The notes beneath the pieces were generated by a model. It saw only the letters and a program-made list of their open reading frames with translations, had not been told where the DNA came from and ran no database searches. Shown here one piece after another: positions 29,133 to 37,557 of a stretch of DNA of 64,000 bases. The stretch is from Mycobacterium europaeum (GTDB lineage: Bacteria > Actinomycetota > Actinomycetes > Mycobacteriales > Mycobacteriaceae), in the NCBI RefSeq assembly GCF_002102155.1, contig NZ_LQOU01000021.1:124001-188000 (forward strand). Reading direction: 5' to 3'. Position numbers and translations under genes: made by a program. Positions within the stretch are counted from its first letter, which is position 1. Every line of letters begins with the position of its first letter.

Positions 29133-30032
29133 ATGACGGAACCGGTCGCGGCCCGCGTGGCCGTCTACCTCGACTTCGACAACATCGTGATCTCGCGATA
29201 CGACCAGGTCCATGGCCGCAGCTCGTTCCAGCGGGACAAGGCCAAGGGTCTCGAGCAGTATGCCGAGCGGCTGGACCGCGCCACCGTCGACGTCGGGGCG
29301 ATCCTCGACTTCGCGTCGTCGTTCGGGACCCTGGTGCTCACCCGTGCCTATGCGGACTGGTCGGCGGACATCAACGCCGGATACCGGGGGCAGCTGGTGG
29401 CCCGCGCGGTCGACCTGGTGCAGCTGTTTCCCGCCGCGGCCTACGGCAAGAACGGCGCCGACATTCGGCTGGCCGTCGACGCCGTCGAAGACATGTTCCG
29501 GCTGCCCGACCTCACCCATGTGGTGATCGTGGCCGGCGACTCCGACTACATCCCGCTGGCCCAGCGCTGCAAGCGGCTGGGCCGGTACGTGGTGGGCATC
29601 GGGGTGGCCGGCGCGTCGAGCCGGGCGCTGGCCGCGGCCTGCGACGAGTTCGTCATCTACGACTCGCTGCCCGGGGTACCGGCGCTCGAACCGGAGCCCG
29701 CGGCCGACGACGCCGCTGCCGGGGCGAAGTCACCCAAGCGCCGGGCCGGCCGCGCCAAGGAGGCTCAGTCCGGGGAACCGGAACCACCCGATCCACAGGC
29801 CGGCGCCACGGCGCTGCTGACGCGCGCGCTGCAGATCGGCCTGGACAAGGACGACGCCGACTGGCTGCACAACTCCGCGGTGAAGGCACAGATGAAGCGG
29901 ATGGATCCGTCGTTCAGCGAAAGGTCTTTGGGCTTCCGGTCATTCAGCGACTTCCTGCGTTCGCGCTCCGACGTGGTGGAGTTGGACGAGACGTCGACGA
30001 CGCGTATGGTCCGGCTTCGTGCGCCAGCGTGA
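29133..30032 (+). CDS. NYN-domain (PIN-like) RNase with C-terminal OST-HTH/LOTUS-type domain
   Basis: A 299-residue protein. Residues about 8-180 form an NYN domain with the acidic set in VAVYLDFDNIVISR, KNGADIRLAVDAVED and VIVAGDSDYIPLAQRCK (conserved Asp residues all present), which predicts a metal-dependent RNase. An acidic/proline linker follows (about 190-235) and the C-terminus (TALLTRALQIG, LHNSAVKAQMKRMDPSFSE, GFRSFSDFLRS) fits the OST-HTH/LOTUS RNA-binding fold. It overlaps the MFS gene by 14 bases. Confidence 0.86.
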   Translation: MTEPVAARVAVYLDFDNIVISRYDQVHGRSSFQRDKAKGLEQYAERLDRATVDVGAILDFASSFGTLVLTRAYADWSADINAGYRGQLVARAVDLVQLFPAAAYGKNGADIRLAVDAVEDMFRLPDLTHVVIVAGDSDYIPLAQRCKRLGRYVVGIGVAGASSRALAAACDEFVIYDSLPGVPALEPEPAADDAAAGAKSPKRRAGRAKEAQSGEPEPPDPQAGATALLTRALQIGLDKDDADWLHNSAVKAQMKRMDPSFSERSLGFRSFSDFLRSRSDVVELDETSTTRMVRLRAPA

Positions 30033-31209
30033 AATCCTCTCGGAGCCCCACTGGCTCACCCGCAACGTTCGGGTGCTCTCCGCGGTGTCGTTCCTGCAGG
30101 ACGCCGCCAGCGAGCTGTTGTATCCGCTGTTGCCGATCTACCTGACGGCGGTGCTGGGAGCTCCGCCGTCGGTGGTGGGAGCCGTCGAGGGTGTGGCCGA
30201 GGGTGCGGCGTCGGTGACCAAACTCGCCTCGGGCCCGCTCAGCGATCGGTTTGCGCGACGCCCGTTGATCGCCGCCGGGTACGGCATGGCGGCGCTCGGG
30301 AAGGTGATCATCGCGGTGGCCTCGGCGTGGCCGGGTGTGCTGGCGGGTCGCGTCGTCGATCGGCTGGGCAAGGGCGTGCGCGGCGCACCACGCGATGCGC
30401 TGCTGGTCGACGACGTGGACGACGCGCTGCGCGGCCGGGTTTTCGGCTTCCACCGCGCGATGGACACCCTCGGTGCCGTCGCCGGTCCGCTGCTCGGGTT
30501 GGTGGGCTACGAGCTGCTGGACCACCGCATCGCGCCGCTGCTGTATGTCGCCATCGTGCCCGCGGTGCTCAGCGTGGCGCTCGTCTGCCTGGTGCGCGAG
30601 CGGGGCCGTGGCGCGCCGCGAGCGCAGCGGCCGTCCATGTGGGCCGGTGTGCGCTCGCTGCCGCGACCGTACTGGCGGGTGACCGCGCTGCTCGTGGTCT
30701 TCAGTGTGGTGAATTTCCCCGATGCCCTGTTGCTGTTGCGGCTCAACGAGATCGGCTTCTCGGTGGTGGAGGTGATCCTCGCATACATCGGATACAACGC
30801 GGTCTATGCCCTGGCCAGCTACCCGGCCGGATCGCTGGCCGACCGCATCGGCAGGCCGGCGTTGTTCGGCCTGGGCCTGACCTTCTTCGCGGTGGGCTAC
30901 ATCGGGCTGGGGCTGACCACCGACATCGTGACGGCCTGGCTGCTGATCGGCGCCTACGGATTGTTCACCGGGTGCACCGACGGCGTCGGCAAGGCCTGGA
31001 TCTCGGGCCTGGTCGATCAGCCGCATCAGGCCAGCGCGCAGGGCATGTTCCAGGGCGCCATCGGGCTGGGCGTCCTGGTGGCGGGCTTGTGGGCGGGCCT
31101 GCTGTGGGGTCCGAACGGCCAACTGCCACTGCTCATTTCGGGAATCACCGGCGGCGTGTTCGCGGTCGTGCTGATCGGCGGCCGGCTGGTCCGCCGCCGG
31201 CTCGAATAG
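30019..31209 (+). CDS. Major facilitator superfamily transporter
   Basis: A 396-residue, twelve-helix MFS protein starting at the GTG at 30019 inside the end of the NYN gene. The loop 2-3 motif LSDRFARRPLI and the RVVDRLGKGVRGAPRDALL block (around 110-130) are typical, and the second half repeats the pattern in SLADRIGRPALFGLG. The set of motifs resembles drug/efflux MFS carriers with the DRxGKGxRGAPRDA signature. Substrate unknown. Co-translation with an RNase is unusual, but no functional tie is evident. Confidence 0.85.
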   Translation: MRQREILSEPHWLTRNVRVLSAVSFLQDAASELLYPLLPIYLTAVLGAPPSVVGAVEGVAEGAASVTKLASGPLSDRFARRPLIAAGYGMAALGKVIIAVASAWPGVLAGRVVDRLGKGVRGAPRDALLVDDVDDALRGRVFGFHRAMDTLGAVAGPLLGLVGYELLDHRIAPLLYVAIVPAVLSVALVCLVRERGRGAPRAQRPSMWAGVRSLPRPYWRVTALLVVFSVVNFPDALLLLRLNEIGFSVVEVILAYIGYNAVYALASYPAGSLADRIGRPALFGLGLTFFAVGYIGLGLTTDIVTAWLLIGAYGLFTGCTDGVGKAWISGLVDQPHQASAQGMFQGAIGLGVLVAGLWAGLLWGPNGQLPLLISGITGGVFAVVLIGGRLVRRRLE

Positions 31210-31368
31210 CCGCCGCAACGCGTGGCCACACATCGGTTCCCTTCTGTATGGCGTTGTCCCCGCGAATGGCCGCGGCCGCCCAGCAACGTCGTTGACAGCT
31301 CCCCGGCCCGGCCATACATTGTGTGAAAGTTGTCCCGCGCCGGTTCGGGCAACGTCGAGGAGACCGTC

Positions 31369-32607
31369 ATGACCGTCGGTACCGCTCCCACAAGCGTTTT
31401 CGATGCCGATCTGCCGGCGCTGACGTACGGCCCCGAGGAAGCCCCGGCCGAGGTCTACCCCCGGCTCCAGGAGGCGCAACGACGCGCGCCCGTCGCCCTC
31501 GGGCCGCACGGACCCGAAGTCCTCTCCTACCACCTCGTCCGCGCCGTGCTGCGCGATCCGCGCTTCCAGATCCCGCCCGGCATCAACCTGCTCGTCCAGG
31601 GCGTCACGTCGGGTCCGCTGTGGGACAAGGTGGTCAACAGCCTGTTGTGCCTGGAAGGCGACGCACACCACCGGCTGCGCAGCCTGACCGCCAAGGCGTT
31701 CACGCCCCGTGCGACGCTGCGGCTGCACGACACCATGGCCGCGGTGATGAACGAGCTGGTCGATGGCGTCATCGACGCGGGCAGCTGTGACGTCGTCACC
31801 GACCTCGCCCGCCCTTACCCGGTCCCGATCATCTGCGCGTTGCTCGGCGCACCACGCGAGGATTGGCAACAGTTCTCGTTGTGGGCCGACGACGTCTTCA
31901 AGGCGTTCAGCTTCAATGTGGACCTCCGGCAGGTCGAGCCCGTCGTCATGCGGGCCTGGGGGCAGCTCGACGACTACGTCGATGAGATGGTCGCCCGGCG
32001 GCGGCACAGCCTCACCGACGACCTGCTCTCCGACCTGATTCGCGCCGAGGACCCGACTTTCCCGGGCGACCGCCTCAACAGCGCCGAGTTGCGGATGCTC
32101 GCGGGCGGCCTGCTCCTGGCGGGGACGGACACCACGCGGAACCAGGTGGCCGCGTCGGTGCACGTCCTCTGCGAGCACCCCGAGCAGTGGGGCCTGCTCC
32201 AGGCCCAGCCCGAACTGGCGATGCGCGCCGTCGAGGAGACCATGCGCCACTCGCCGATCGCGTGCGGGACCCTTCGGCTGGTGGCCGAGGACGCCGAGCT
32301 GGACGGCTATCTATTTCCCGCCGGCACGATGGTGCTGGTGAACACCGCCGCGGCCAACCGCGACCCGGCGGTCTACGAGGACCCGGACCGGGTCGACATC
32401 ACGCGTGCCGGGGCGCCGCCCATCTTGACCTTCGGCGGCGGTGTGCACTACTGCCTGGGGGCCAACCTGGCCCGGCGCGAGATCGCCGAGGCCCTGAACG
32501 TCATCGCCGCCCGCCTGCTCAACCCGCGCACCGCCGGGCCGGTTCCGTGGAAACCGATGGTGAGCCTGAGCGGCCCGAAGAGCCTGCCCATCGAGTTCGA
32601 CCGGTAA
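31369..32607 (+). CDS. Cytochrome P450 (unassigned family)
   Basis: A 412-residue P450. The ATG at 31369 has a GAGGAG 8 bp upstream, so I do not use the earlier in-frame start at 31330. I-helix LLLAGTDTTRNQVA, ExxR in VEETMRHS and the heme loop FGGGVHYCLGANLARREIAE are intact, and the C-helix HHRLRS is visible. Family assignment by eye is uncertain. It is followed after 7 bp by a strong stem-loop. Confidence 0.88.
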   Translation: MTVGTAPTSVFDADLPALTYGPEEAPAEVYPRLQEAQRRAPVALGPHGPEVLSYHLVRAVLRDPRFQIPPGINLLVQGVTSGPLWDKVVNSLLCLEGDAHHRLRSLTAKAFTPRATLRLHDTMAAVMNELVDGVIDAGSCDVVTDLARPYPVPIICALLGAPREDWQQFSLWADDVFKAFSFNVDLRQVEPVVMRAWGQLDDYVDEMVARRRHSLTDDLLSDLIRAEDPTFPGDRLNSAELRMLAGGLLLAGTDTTRNQVAASVHVLCEHPEQWGLLQAQPELAMRAVEETMRHSPIACGTLRLVAEDAELDGYLFPAGTMVLVNTAAANRDPAVYEDPDRVDITRAGAPPILTFGGGVHYCLGANLARREIAEALNVIAARLLNPRTAGPVPWKPMVSLSGPKSLPIEFDR

Positions 32608-32614
32608 CCACCTC

Positions 32615-32674
32615 GCGAGCAGACACATAATCGCATTCTCTAGCCCATAGCAGCGCGATTTTGCGTCTGCTCGC
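32615..32674. terminator. Stem-loop downstream of the P450
   Basis: GCGAGCAGAC at 32615-32624 pairs perfectly with GTCTGCTCGC at 32665-32674, and an inner AATCGC (32629-32634) pairs with GCGATT (32655-32660). The 16 paired positions make a strong terminator-like hairpin between the P450 and the next gene. I recall very similar GCGAGCAGACGCAAAATCGC hairpins as recurrent intergenic sequences in mycobacteria; that is memory, not a search. Confidence 0.6.
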
Positions 32675-32790
32675 CGCCAGTGGCGCCGGGACCCGGCGCG
32701 CCCGGTGTGACGAAGACCGCCTGACACAAGTCGCGGCCGACGCGGGCCCGCCTTACGCTCGTTGGTTACACGAACTTAACGGGGGTTTCG

Positions 32791-34140
32791 ATGCGGGCAG
32801 TTCCGGGGCAAAGCGCGCCCACATTCGGGCGCGCCCTCGTCGCGTCGGTCATCTGCCTGGCCGTGGCGTCCTGCTCGGCAACGGCGTCCCCGCCCGCGGC
32901 GGCGCCGACGACCTCGACGTCGGCGGCAAAGAAGGCCACTAGCCCGGCCCCCGCTCCGGCCCAGATCACCGGCCCGTTGGAGAAGGATTGGAAAAGCTAC
33001 GGCGGAACGGCGTACTTCGGTTGCCCGGAGAAACTCTCGGTCAGCAAATCCGCACTCGAGGAGATCCGCCCCAAAATCTTTGACCCGAAGACCGGGCAAT
33101 ACGTCGCGCCGGCCGTCCCGGCGGTGGCCGCCGGCGAGAACCTCACCGGCGCCATCTGCGCGCTGACGGGCACGGCGGACGACATGAAAGTCGTCTACCT
33201 CGTCACGACCGTCAAACCAGGGCCGGCGCAACAACCCGAAGCCACCAAGACCACGGCATACACCTTCGACTTCAAGGCGGCCCAGCCGCTGGCGACGAAG
33301 GAGCTGCAACCGCCGGCGCCGGACCTGAAGATGACCGCCGCCAAGGACTGGGGCCTGGCCTCGACCGCATCGGGCGCGGCGTGGATCAACGCCTTCACCG
33401 ACGGGCACACCCCCGCGTCACCTCCCCGGACGGTGCTCCTTTCCGGCGCCGATTTGTCGATGCCGTGGAATGACCCGCAGGCCGGACGCGTCTGGCAGGA
33501 CGTCCTCGCGTTCCAGCGCAATACCGATCCCGCCAAGACATCGGGCGCGGAGCTGCGCCGGCCCAGCGGAGAACCGATCTACCAGGACAACGACATCCGG
33601 AGTGTGGACGCCGAGTTATCCGACGGCCCGGACAAACTCGTGCAGATCACCCACTGGGATTCCTCTAACCCCCCGGTGCTGTCGACGATGTTCTACGACC
33701 TGAACGCGAAGTCCGTAATCAAGATCGGTGACTCCGACCGCATTCCCGGTGGCGGGCTGTCCGCGACGCTGTCCGACGGGAAATTGTTTGTCGATGGCCA
33801 CGATTCGGACAACTCCCCGTTCGGCTTCGGGGTATGGAACCTGCGCAGCCAGCAATGGGATCTGCTGAAGAGCCGAGACGAGGCCAAGCGGATGTCCATT
33901 GCCAAGATGGCGTTCTTCGAAGACCACCTCTACATCACCAACGTCGGCAACACGTTCACCGTGCTGGCGTTGCCCGCCACCGATCCGATCGCGACCACCT
34001 GGTCCGTCCGGCCCTTCGCGCGGATATCGGGCTGGACCCTGGTGTGCCGCGGCGAGAATGCCGCGGCCCTGGGCGGCGATTGCAAGGACATCGTGATGGT
34101 GCAAGACCAGGACGGCCGCTTCCCCGGCCCGTGGACCTGA
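32791..34140 (+). CDS. Predicted lipoprotein of unknown function
   Basis: A 449-residue exported protein. The N-terminus has a signal peptide ending in the lipobox LAVASC (Cys at about 29), then an Ala/Pro/Thr-rich linker to about residue 58. The mature part has many beta-strand-like repeats with DWGLAS, NPPVLSTMFYDLNAK and PFGFGVWNLRSQQWDLL, reminiscent of a beta-propeller, but I cannot name a family. Two Cys near the N-terminus of the mature region (FGC, AIC) and two near the end (LVC, GDC) may form disulphides. A GGGGG lies 5 bp before the ATG. Confidence 0.7.
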   Translation: MRAVPGQSAPTFGRALVASVICLAVASCSATASPPAAAPTTSTSAAKKATSPAPAPAQITGPLEKDWKSYGGTAYFGCPEKLSVSKSALEEIRPKIFDPKTGQYVAPAVPAVAAGENLTGAICALTGTADDMKVVYLVTTVKPGPAQQPEATKTTAYTFDFKAAQPLATKELQPPAPDLKMTAAKDWGLASTASGAAWINAFTDGHTPASPPRTVLLSGADLSMPWNDPQAGRVWQDVLAFQRNTDPAKTSGAELRRPSGEPIYQDNDIRSVDAELSDGPDKLVQITHWDSSNPPVLSTMFYDLNAKSVIKIGDSDRIPGGGLSATLSDGKLFVDGHDSDNSPFGFGVWNLRSQQWDLLKSRDEAKRMSIAKMAFFEDHLYITNVGNTFTVLALPATDPIATTWSVRPFARISGWTLVCRGENAAALGGDCKDIVMVQDQDGRFPGPWT

Positions 34141-34275
34141 GACCCCTCCGGGATCCCCTATCAAGTGGCGGGCGCAGAGACTGGGTCTCCACCGCGCCGA
34201 TCCCCGGAAACGGCGTTCCCCTGTACACGTCGAAGTGCCCTACCGGGTAGCGTTGCGGTTCAACGCTTTTCATCG

Positions 34276-35220
34276 TCACGACGCAGTCAGCGCGGCTTGG
34301 AATTTCTGCTGGTGACTCTTCTCGTCGCCGGCGATCTCCCGGAACAGGTTGGCGGCCTGAGCATTTCCCGCCTGATCGGCCTGACGGGCGTAGTCAGGAT
34401 ACATGACATCCGCCTCGTGCTGCTCACCGTTGATCGCGTCTTGCAGGTTGGCGTTGGTGTCGGTGGCCACCAGCCCCGCCAGGGTGGCCAGCATCGCGAA
34501 ATGCTCATTCAATTCGACGTCGGCGGTGTTGGTGAACAGCTGCGCCACAGCAGGGTTTCCGGCTCTTCGCGCCTGATCGGCGTAACGCATGTACTTGGCG
34601 TACGCGAACGCCTCGCCCTGCATCGCCGTGCGCAGGTTCGCCAGCGTGACGCCGGACGACCGTGGGGGCCCGGCCACGATAGCCACCGGTGGCGGCGTTG
34701 GGCCGGCGGGTACCGACGCGCCACTGCCCGGGCTGTTTACCGCGTTGAGTGCGGCCTGAAAGTCCTTGAGGTGAGCTGCCTCGTCGGTGCCGAGTTCGCT
34801 GAAGGCGGCCGCCGCGGCCGGGTCATTGTCGGCGGTGGCCTGCTCGGCGAAACCCGGGTACATGGTGGTGGCCTCGTTGCTCTCGCCGTTGATCGCGTCG
34901 CCCAGGTTGGCCGCGATGTCGCTGCCCAGGCCGACCAGATCAGCCTCGCGCGCAAAGTGATCCATGTGCTCGGTTTGGGCGGCGTCGGTGAAGTCCTGCG
35001 CGGCCCGGGCCCGCCCTGCCTGCTTCGCCTGGGCGGCGTACGCAAGATACTTTGCATGGGCTAACGCCTCACCGTGCATGGCTGACAACGCATTCGATCG
35101 GGTGGAATCGGCTCGCGCGGAGGTGGACGGTGCTGCCGTCGGCGCCGGATGGCTCGAGCATGCCGCCACCAGCAGCGCGGCCGCGCACACCACAACCAAC
35201 GACCACTTGGACTGAGACAT
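34276..35220 (-). CDS. Lipoprotein with two tandem ferritin-like (rubrerythrin-type) domains
   Basis: A 314-residue lipoprotein with lipobox LLVAAC (Cys21). It holds two homologous four-helix units, about 42-158 and 194-312. Corresponding helix pairs are easy to see: AMHGEALAHAKYLAYA with AMQGEAFAYAKYMRYA, LGDAINGESNEATTMYPGF with LQDAINGEQHEADVMYPDY, and GTDEAAHLKDFQAAL with AGDEKSHQQKFQAAL. Acidic/His ligands recur in each helix, with ExxH at 147-150 and 300-303. This predicts two diiron or metal sites anchored outside the membrane, where such a protein could handle peroxide, iron or another metal. It is expressed away from the TudS-like gene. Confidence 0.82.
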   Translation of the reverse strand: MSQSKWSLVVVCAAALLVAACSSHPAPTAAPSTSARADSTRSNALSAMHGEALAHAKYLAYAAQAKQAGRARAAQDFTDAAQTEHMDHFAREADLVGLGSDIAANLGDAINGESNEATTMYPGFAEQATADNDPAAAAAFSELGTDEAAHLKDFQAALNAVNSPGSGASVPAGPTPPPVAIVAGPPRSSGVTLANLRTAMQGEAFAYAKYMRYADQARRAGNPAVAQLFTNTADVELNEHFAMLATLAGLVATDTNANLQDAINGEQHEADVMYPDYARQADQAGNAQAANLFREIAGDEKSHQQKFQAALTAS

Positions 35221-35393
35221 GGTTAACCCCGCAGTTGATGTGCCGATCGTCTTGCCATTGGACAGACGGTAACGGTGTGCGGCAGGCCGGCCCTAGAGGC
35301 GGAAGTCCCGCAATCGGTGATGGTGACCGCTTGGATGCGGGCCGGCGCCGAAAGCGGCTCCCGCGTCGATTGAGCCGAGGTACCGTGTCGATC

Positions 35394-36137
35394 ATGCGCG
35401 CTAGCTCGGCGCGGTCGCGGGCGCAACTCCTGCTCGACCAACTGCGCGACGAGCGCGGTCGGCGGGTCGTGCTGGTGTCGCACTGCCTGCTCAACGAGAA
35501 CACGCGTTACGCCGGCGGTGCCACCCGGCCGGGGGCGGTGCCGGAGGCGGTCGAGGAGCTGATCGGCGCGGGTTACGGAATCCACCAGCTGCCCTGCCCG
35601 GAGCGGCTGGCCTGGGGTGGGGTGCTCAAGCCGCACAGCCTGCCCCTGTACCACTCCAAGGGGGGATTGCTGTACCCGCTGCGCGGTCTGTTGCTACGCG
35701 GGTTCGTGTTCTGGACCCGCCTGGTCTACAGGCGGTTGGCGCGGCAGGTCGCCCGCGAGGTTGCCGACTACCAGCGGTCCGGGATCGCGGTCGCCGGCAT
35801 CGTCGGTATCGGCGCCTCGCCGTCGTGTGGGGTGACCACGACGCTGGATATGCGGGCCTCGCTGGAGGTGGTCGCGGCCTGTCCTGCCGCCGCCCTCACT
35901 CGCGACGTCATGAACGAGCGTGCCGTGCTCGGGTGCCGCCGCGAGGGCGAGGGCCTGTTCATCGCCGCGCTGGGCCGAGCGTTGCGCAGGCGCGGGTTGG
36001 CGGTTCCGGCGTTCGAGCACGACCTCACCGCGGAGCTTCACGGTGCGCGGCAGAAGCCGCTCGCCGCGGGCGCCGTGCGGACCCTGGGCGAGAGCCGCAA
36101 CCGCGAGACCCGTTCCACCGGCACCGGAAGCCACTAA
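35394..36137 (+). CDS. TudS/DUF523-like Fe-S protein (thio-pyrimidine desulfidase family)
   Basis: A 247-residue protein. Three family Cys motifs are present: VLVSHCLLNENTRYAGG (Cys31), LPCPERLAWGG (Cys68) and GASPSCGVTT (Cys145), matching the three cysteines that hold a 4Fe-4S cluster in the 2-thiouracil desulfidase TudS. The NENTRYAGG form and the ~70-residue insertion between the second and third Cys make it a divergent branch. It may desulfurate thiolated nucleobases or perform a related sulfur reaction. ATG 35394 chosen; a GTG at 35385 is an alternative. Confidence 0.72.
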   Translation: MRASSARSRAQLLLDQLRDERGRRVVLVSHCLLNENTRYAGGATRPGAVPEAVEELIGAGYGIHQLPCPERLAWGGVLKPHSLPLYHSKGGLLYPLRGLLLRGFVFWTRLVYRRLARQVAREVADYQRSGIAVAGIVGIGASPSCGVTTTLDMRASLEVVAACPAAALTRDVMNERAVLGCRREGEGLFIAALGRALRRRGLAVPAFEHDLTAELHGARQKPLAAGAVRTLGESRNRETRSTGTGSH

Positions 36138-36213
36138 CCGGCCTGCCGATTCCCGGCCGGTACCCGATCGGCGCGCGCGCCCGCAAATCATCCGCCAAAC
36201 CGCTTGCTCTCTG

Positions 36214-36228
36214 TACCCTACGGGGGTA
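36214..36228 (+). promoter_or_regulatory. Copper-responsive RicR/CsoR-type operator
   Basis: The sequence TACCC-TACGG-GGGTA is an exact match to the palindrome TACCC-N5-GGGTA described for the M. tuberculosis RicR regulon. A possible -10 (TTATAC at 36232-36237) lies immediately downstream, so repressor binding would occlude the promoter. The small ORFs that follow are the presumed targets. Confidence 0.7.
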
Positions 36229-36239
36229 CCGTTATACGC

Positions 36240-36326
36240 ATGGAAGCAGCGAGATCGTGCTGCTGCAAATCCACCGGTTGCACCCGTGGTGGTGAAGCCG
36301 ATCGCGCCGCCGGCCGCAGCCCGTAA
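36240..36326 (+). CDS. Tiny Cys-rich ORF after the copper operator
   Basis: Twenty-eight codons beginning MEAARSCCCKSTGCTRGG, with CCC and a further Cys six residues later. The stop (TAA, 36324-36326) abuts the ATG of the next ORF, so the two are likely coupled. It could be a small copper-binding peptide or a leader/attenuator (polycysteine leaders are known in mycobacteria). Caution: the apparent -10 lies only a few bases before this ATG, so whether the ATG is transcribed is uncertain. Confidence 0.45.
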   Translation: MEAARSCCCKSTGCTRGGEADRAAGRSP

Positions 36327-36548
36327 ATGAGTCGTTTCCAAGTGATTACGAGACTCATTGTCAGTATGGCGATCCTCCTCGGCGCCGGCGTGGAGTTCGC
36401 GCCAGTGGCCGGCAGCGACCCCAACCCGTTCAGCAACCTGAGCTGTCATTGCCAGTCGCCGCCCGGTGTCAGTTCTGATGTCCGCGGTCAAATCGCCCGG
36501 GGAATCGACGATGGCCTTTCTCGACTGCATGCCCGTGAAGGCGGCTAG
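36327..36548 (+). CDS. Small exported protein with LSCHCQ motif, putative copper-regulon member
   Basis: A 73-residue protein with an N-terminal hydrophobic signal segment (LIVSMAILLGAGVEFAPVAG), then DPNPFSNLSCHCQSPPG and a helical tail QIARGIDDGLSRL. The CHC cluster could bind a metal. I recall a family of similar short mycobacterial exported proteins with the DPNPF..LSC pattern but no known function. Its ATG overlaps nothing but starts one base after the stop of the Cys-rich ORF, downstream of the copper-type operator. Confidence 0.65.
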   Translation: MSRFQVITRLIVSMAILLGAGVEFAPVAGSDPNPFSNLSCHCQSPPGVSSDVRGQIARGIDDGLSRLHAREGG

Positions 36549-36624
36549 CGATGCAGACGACTCAAGCCCTGTGGGTTAGGCGCGCCACATTCGGCGTTGC
36601 GCACAACCGAGAACGGAGGCTGTG

Positions 36625-36870
36625 ATGACATCTCGAGCGAGGACGGGCATCGTGCTGTTCTGCGGTGCGACGGTGCTGACTTTGGCGGCGGGCTTCGGCG
36701 TCGGCGAATTGCTCGGCGACACAACCACACCGATGGCCACCCCGACGTCTACCGTAACGCCGGCACCGCCGGCCACAGCCGGTCAGGGAGCCCCCGCAAC
36801 CAGTGAGCCCACCCGTGACTTCACCGGTCCCGGCGGCGACCAGGGTTGCATTCCCCATATCAACTGCTAG
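36625..36870 (+). CDS. Small exported protein, unknown function
   Basis: An 81-residue protein with an N-terminal hydrophobic segment (IVLFCGATVLTLAAGFGVG), a Thr/Pro/Ala-rich middle and a C-terminus ending GCIPHINC with two Cys. A CGGAGG 6 bp before the ATG at 36625 supports the start (a GTG lies one codon upstream). Probably secreted or membrane-tethered. No family recognised. Confidence 0.6.
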   Translation: MTSRARTGIVLFCGATVLTLAAGFGVGELLGDTTTPMATPTSTVTPAPPATAGQGAPATSEPTRDFTGPGGDQGCIPHINC

Positions 36871-36952
36871 GCCCCCGCCGGGCCGTTGGCGCGCCGCGCC
36901 ACGCGTGGCCTATTGGCGCCCGAGCGCACTCGGGCGCAGGCGGGTCGAGTCG

Positions 36953-37174
36953 CTAGAAGAGGTGGGGAGTGCTTCTGTGATGTCGGTGGTCGTAGTGCAC
37001 GACCGCCCCGACCACGCCGGCCCCTACGCCGACGCAGGACAGCAACGCGGCGACCGCCACCATCGCCCAGCCGGCGTGGCCGGTGCCGGCCGCGAACAAG
37101 GCCATCGGCAGTGCCACGAAAGCAAGGAGTGCGGACAGCCACCCGGTCCAGGCGGCGAACCTGTTGAGCATCAT
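36953..37174 (-). CDS. Small two-helix membrane protein with His-rich tail
   Basis: Seventy-three residues with two hydrophobic helices (WLSALLAFVALPMALFAAG and WAMVAVAALLSCVGVGAGVV) and a C-terminal HYDHRHHRSTPHL rich in histidine. The tail suggests metal contact, in keeping with the copper and CDF genes around it. It starts with two consecutive ATG codons (37174 and 37171). Convergent with the small exported gene. Function unknown. Confidence 0.55.
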   Translation of the reverse strand: MMLNRFAAWTGWLSALLAFVALPMALFAAGTGHAGWAMVAVAALLSCVGVGAGVVGAVVHYDHRHHRSTPHLF

Positions 37175-37186
37175 GATCGACCCTCC

Positions 37187-37471
37187 TCAGCCGTCAGTCA
37201 CGATCATCGTCCTTGTCTTGACCGGCCGGCAAGGTGCCAAATGCCGGGAAATCCTCATCGAGGTGTACCTCGGCCGTGGGCGGTCGGGCTGGATGACAGC
37301 CAGCGCCTCACCCTTCTTTCCGCTCAAGGTCTCGCTGCGGGCCGCGTCCCTCGGCGACAGATCATCAGGCTCGACGGCCATGTGTTTGACGAAGTAAGGG
37401 TAATAGTCTGGTGCACAGTGTCTCTCGGTTGCATCGCGACTTGCTTCACTATTGATCGCGTCGCCACGCAA
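37187..37471 (-). CDS. Doubtful ORF, no recognised family
   Basis: A 94-codon frame on the minus strand; the stretch from MAVEPDDLSPRDAARSETLS onward has fairly mycobacterial codon use, but the first 30 codons do not. It has no domain I recognise, no good ribosome site, and lies in a decayed region. It may be a remnant or chance. Confidence 0.25.
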   Translation of the reverse strand: MRGDAINSEASRDATERHCAPDYYPYFVKHMAVEPDDLSPRDAARSETLSGKKGEALAVIQPDRPRPRYTSMRISRHLAPCRPVKTRTMIVTDG

Positions 37472-37486
37472 ACGAATTCGATCACA

Positions 37487-37511
37487 TTAATCCCGGCTTC
37501 ATGTGCCGGCG
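37487..37511 (+). promoter_or_regulatory. Duplicated response-regulator-like site, copy 1
   Basis: TTAAT-cccggc-TTCAT at 37487-37502 followed by the block GGCTTCATGTGCCGGCG (37495-37511). The same 17 bases recur at 39177-39193, again in front of a PepSY-like remnant. Pentamers 11 bp apart are the usual footprint of OmpR-family response regulators, so I infer a two-component-controlled promoter. Confidence 0.5.
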
Positions 37512-37557
37512 CCAGCTTCACTTCGACGATCAGGGTAGGACGAGAAGGGATGCATCG

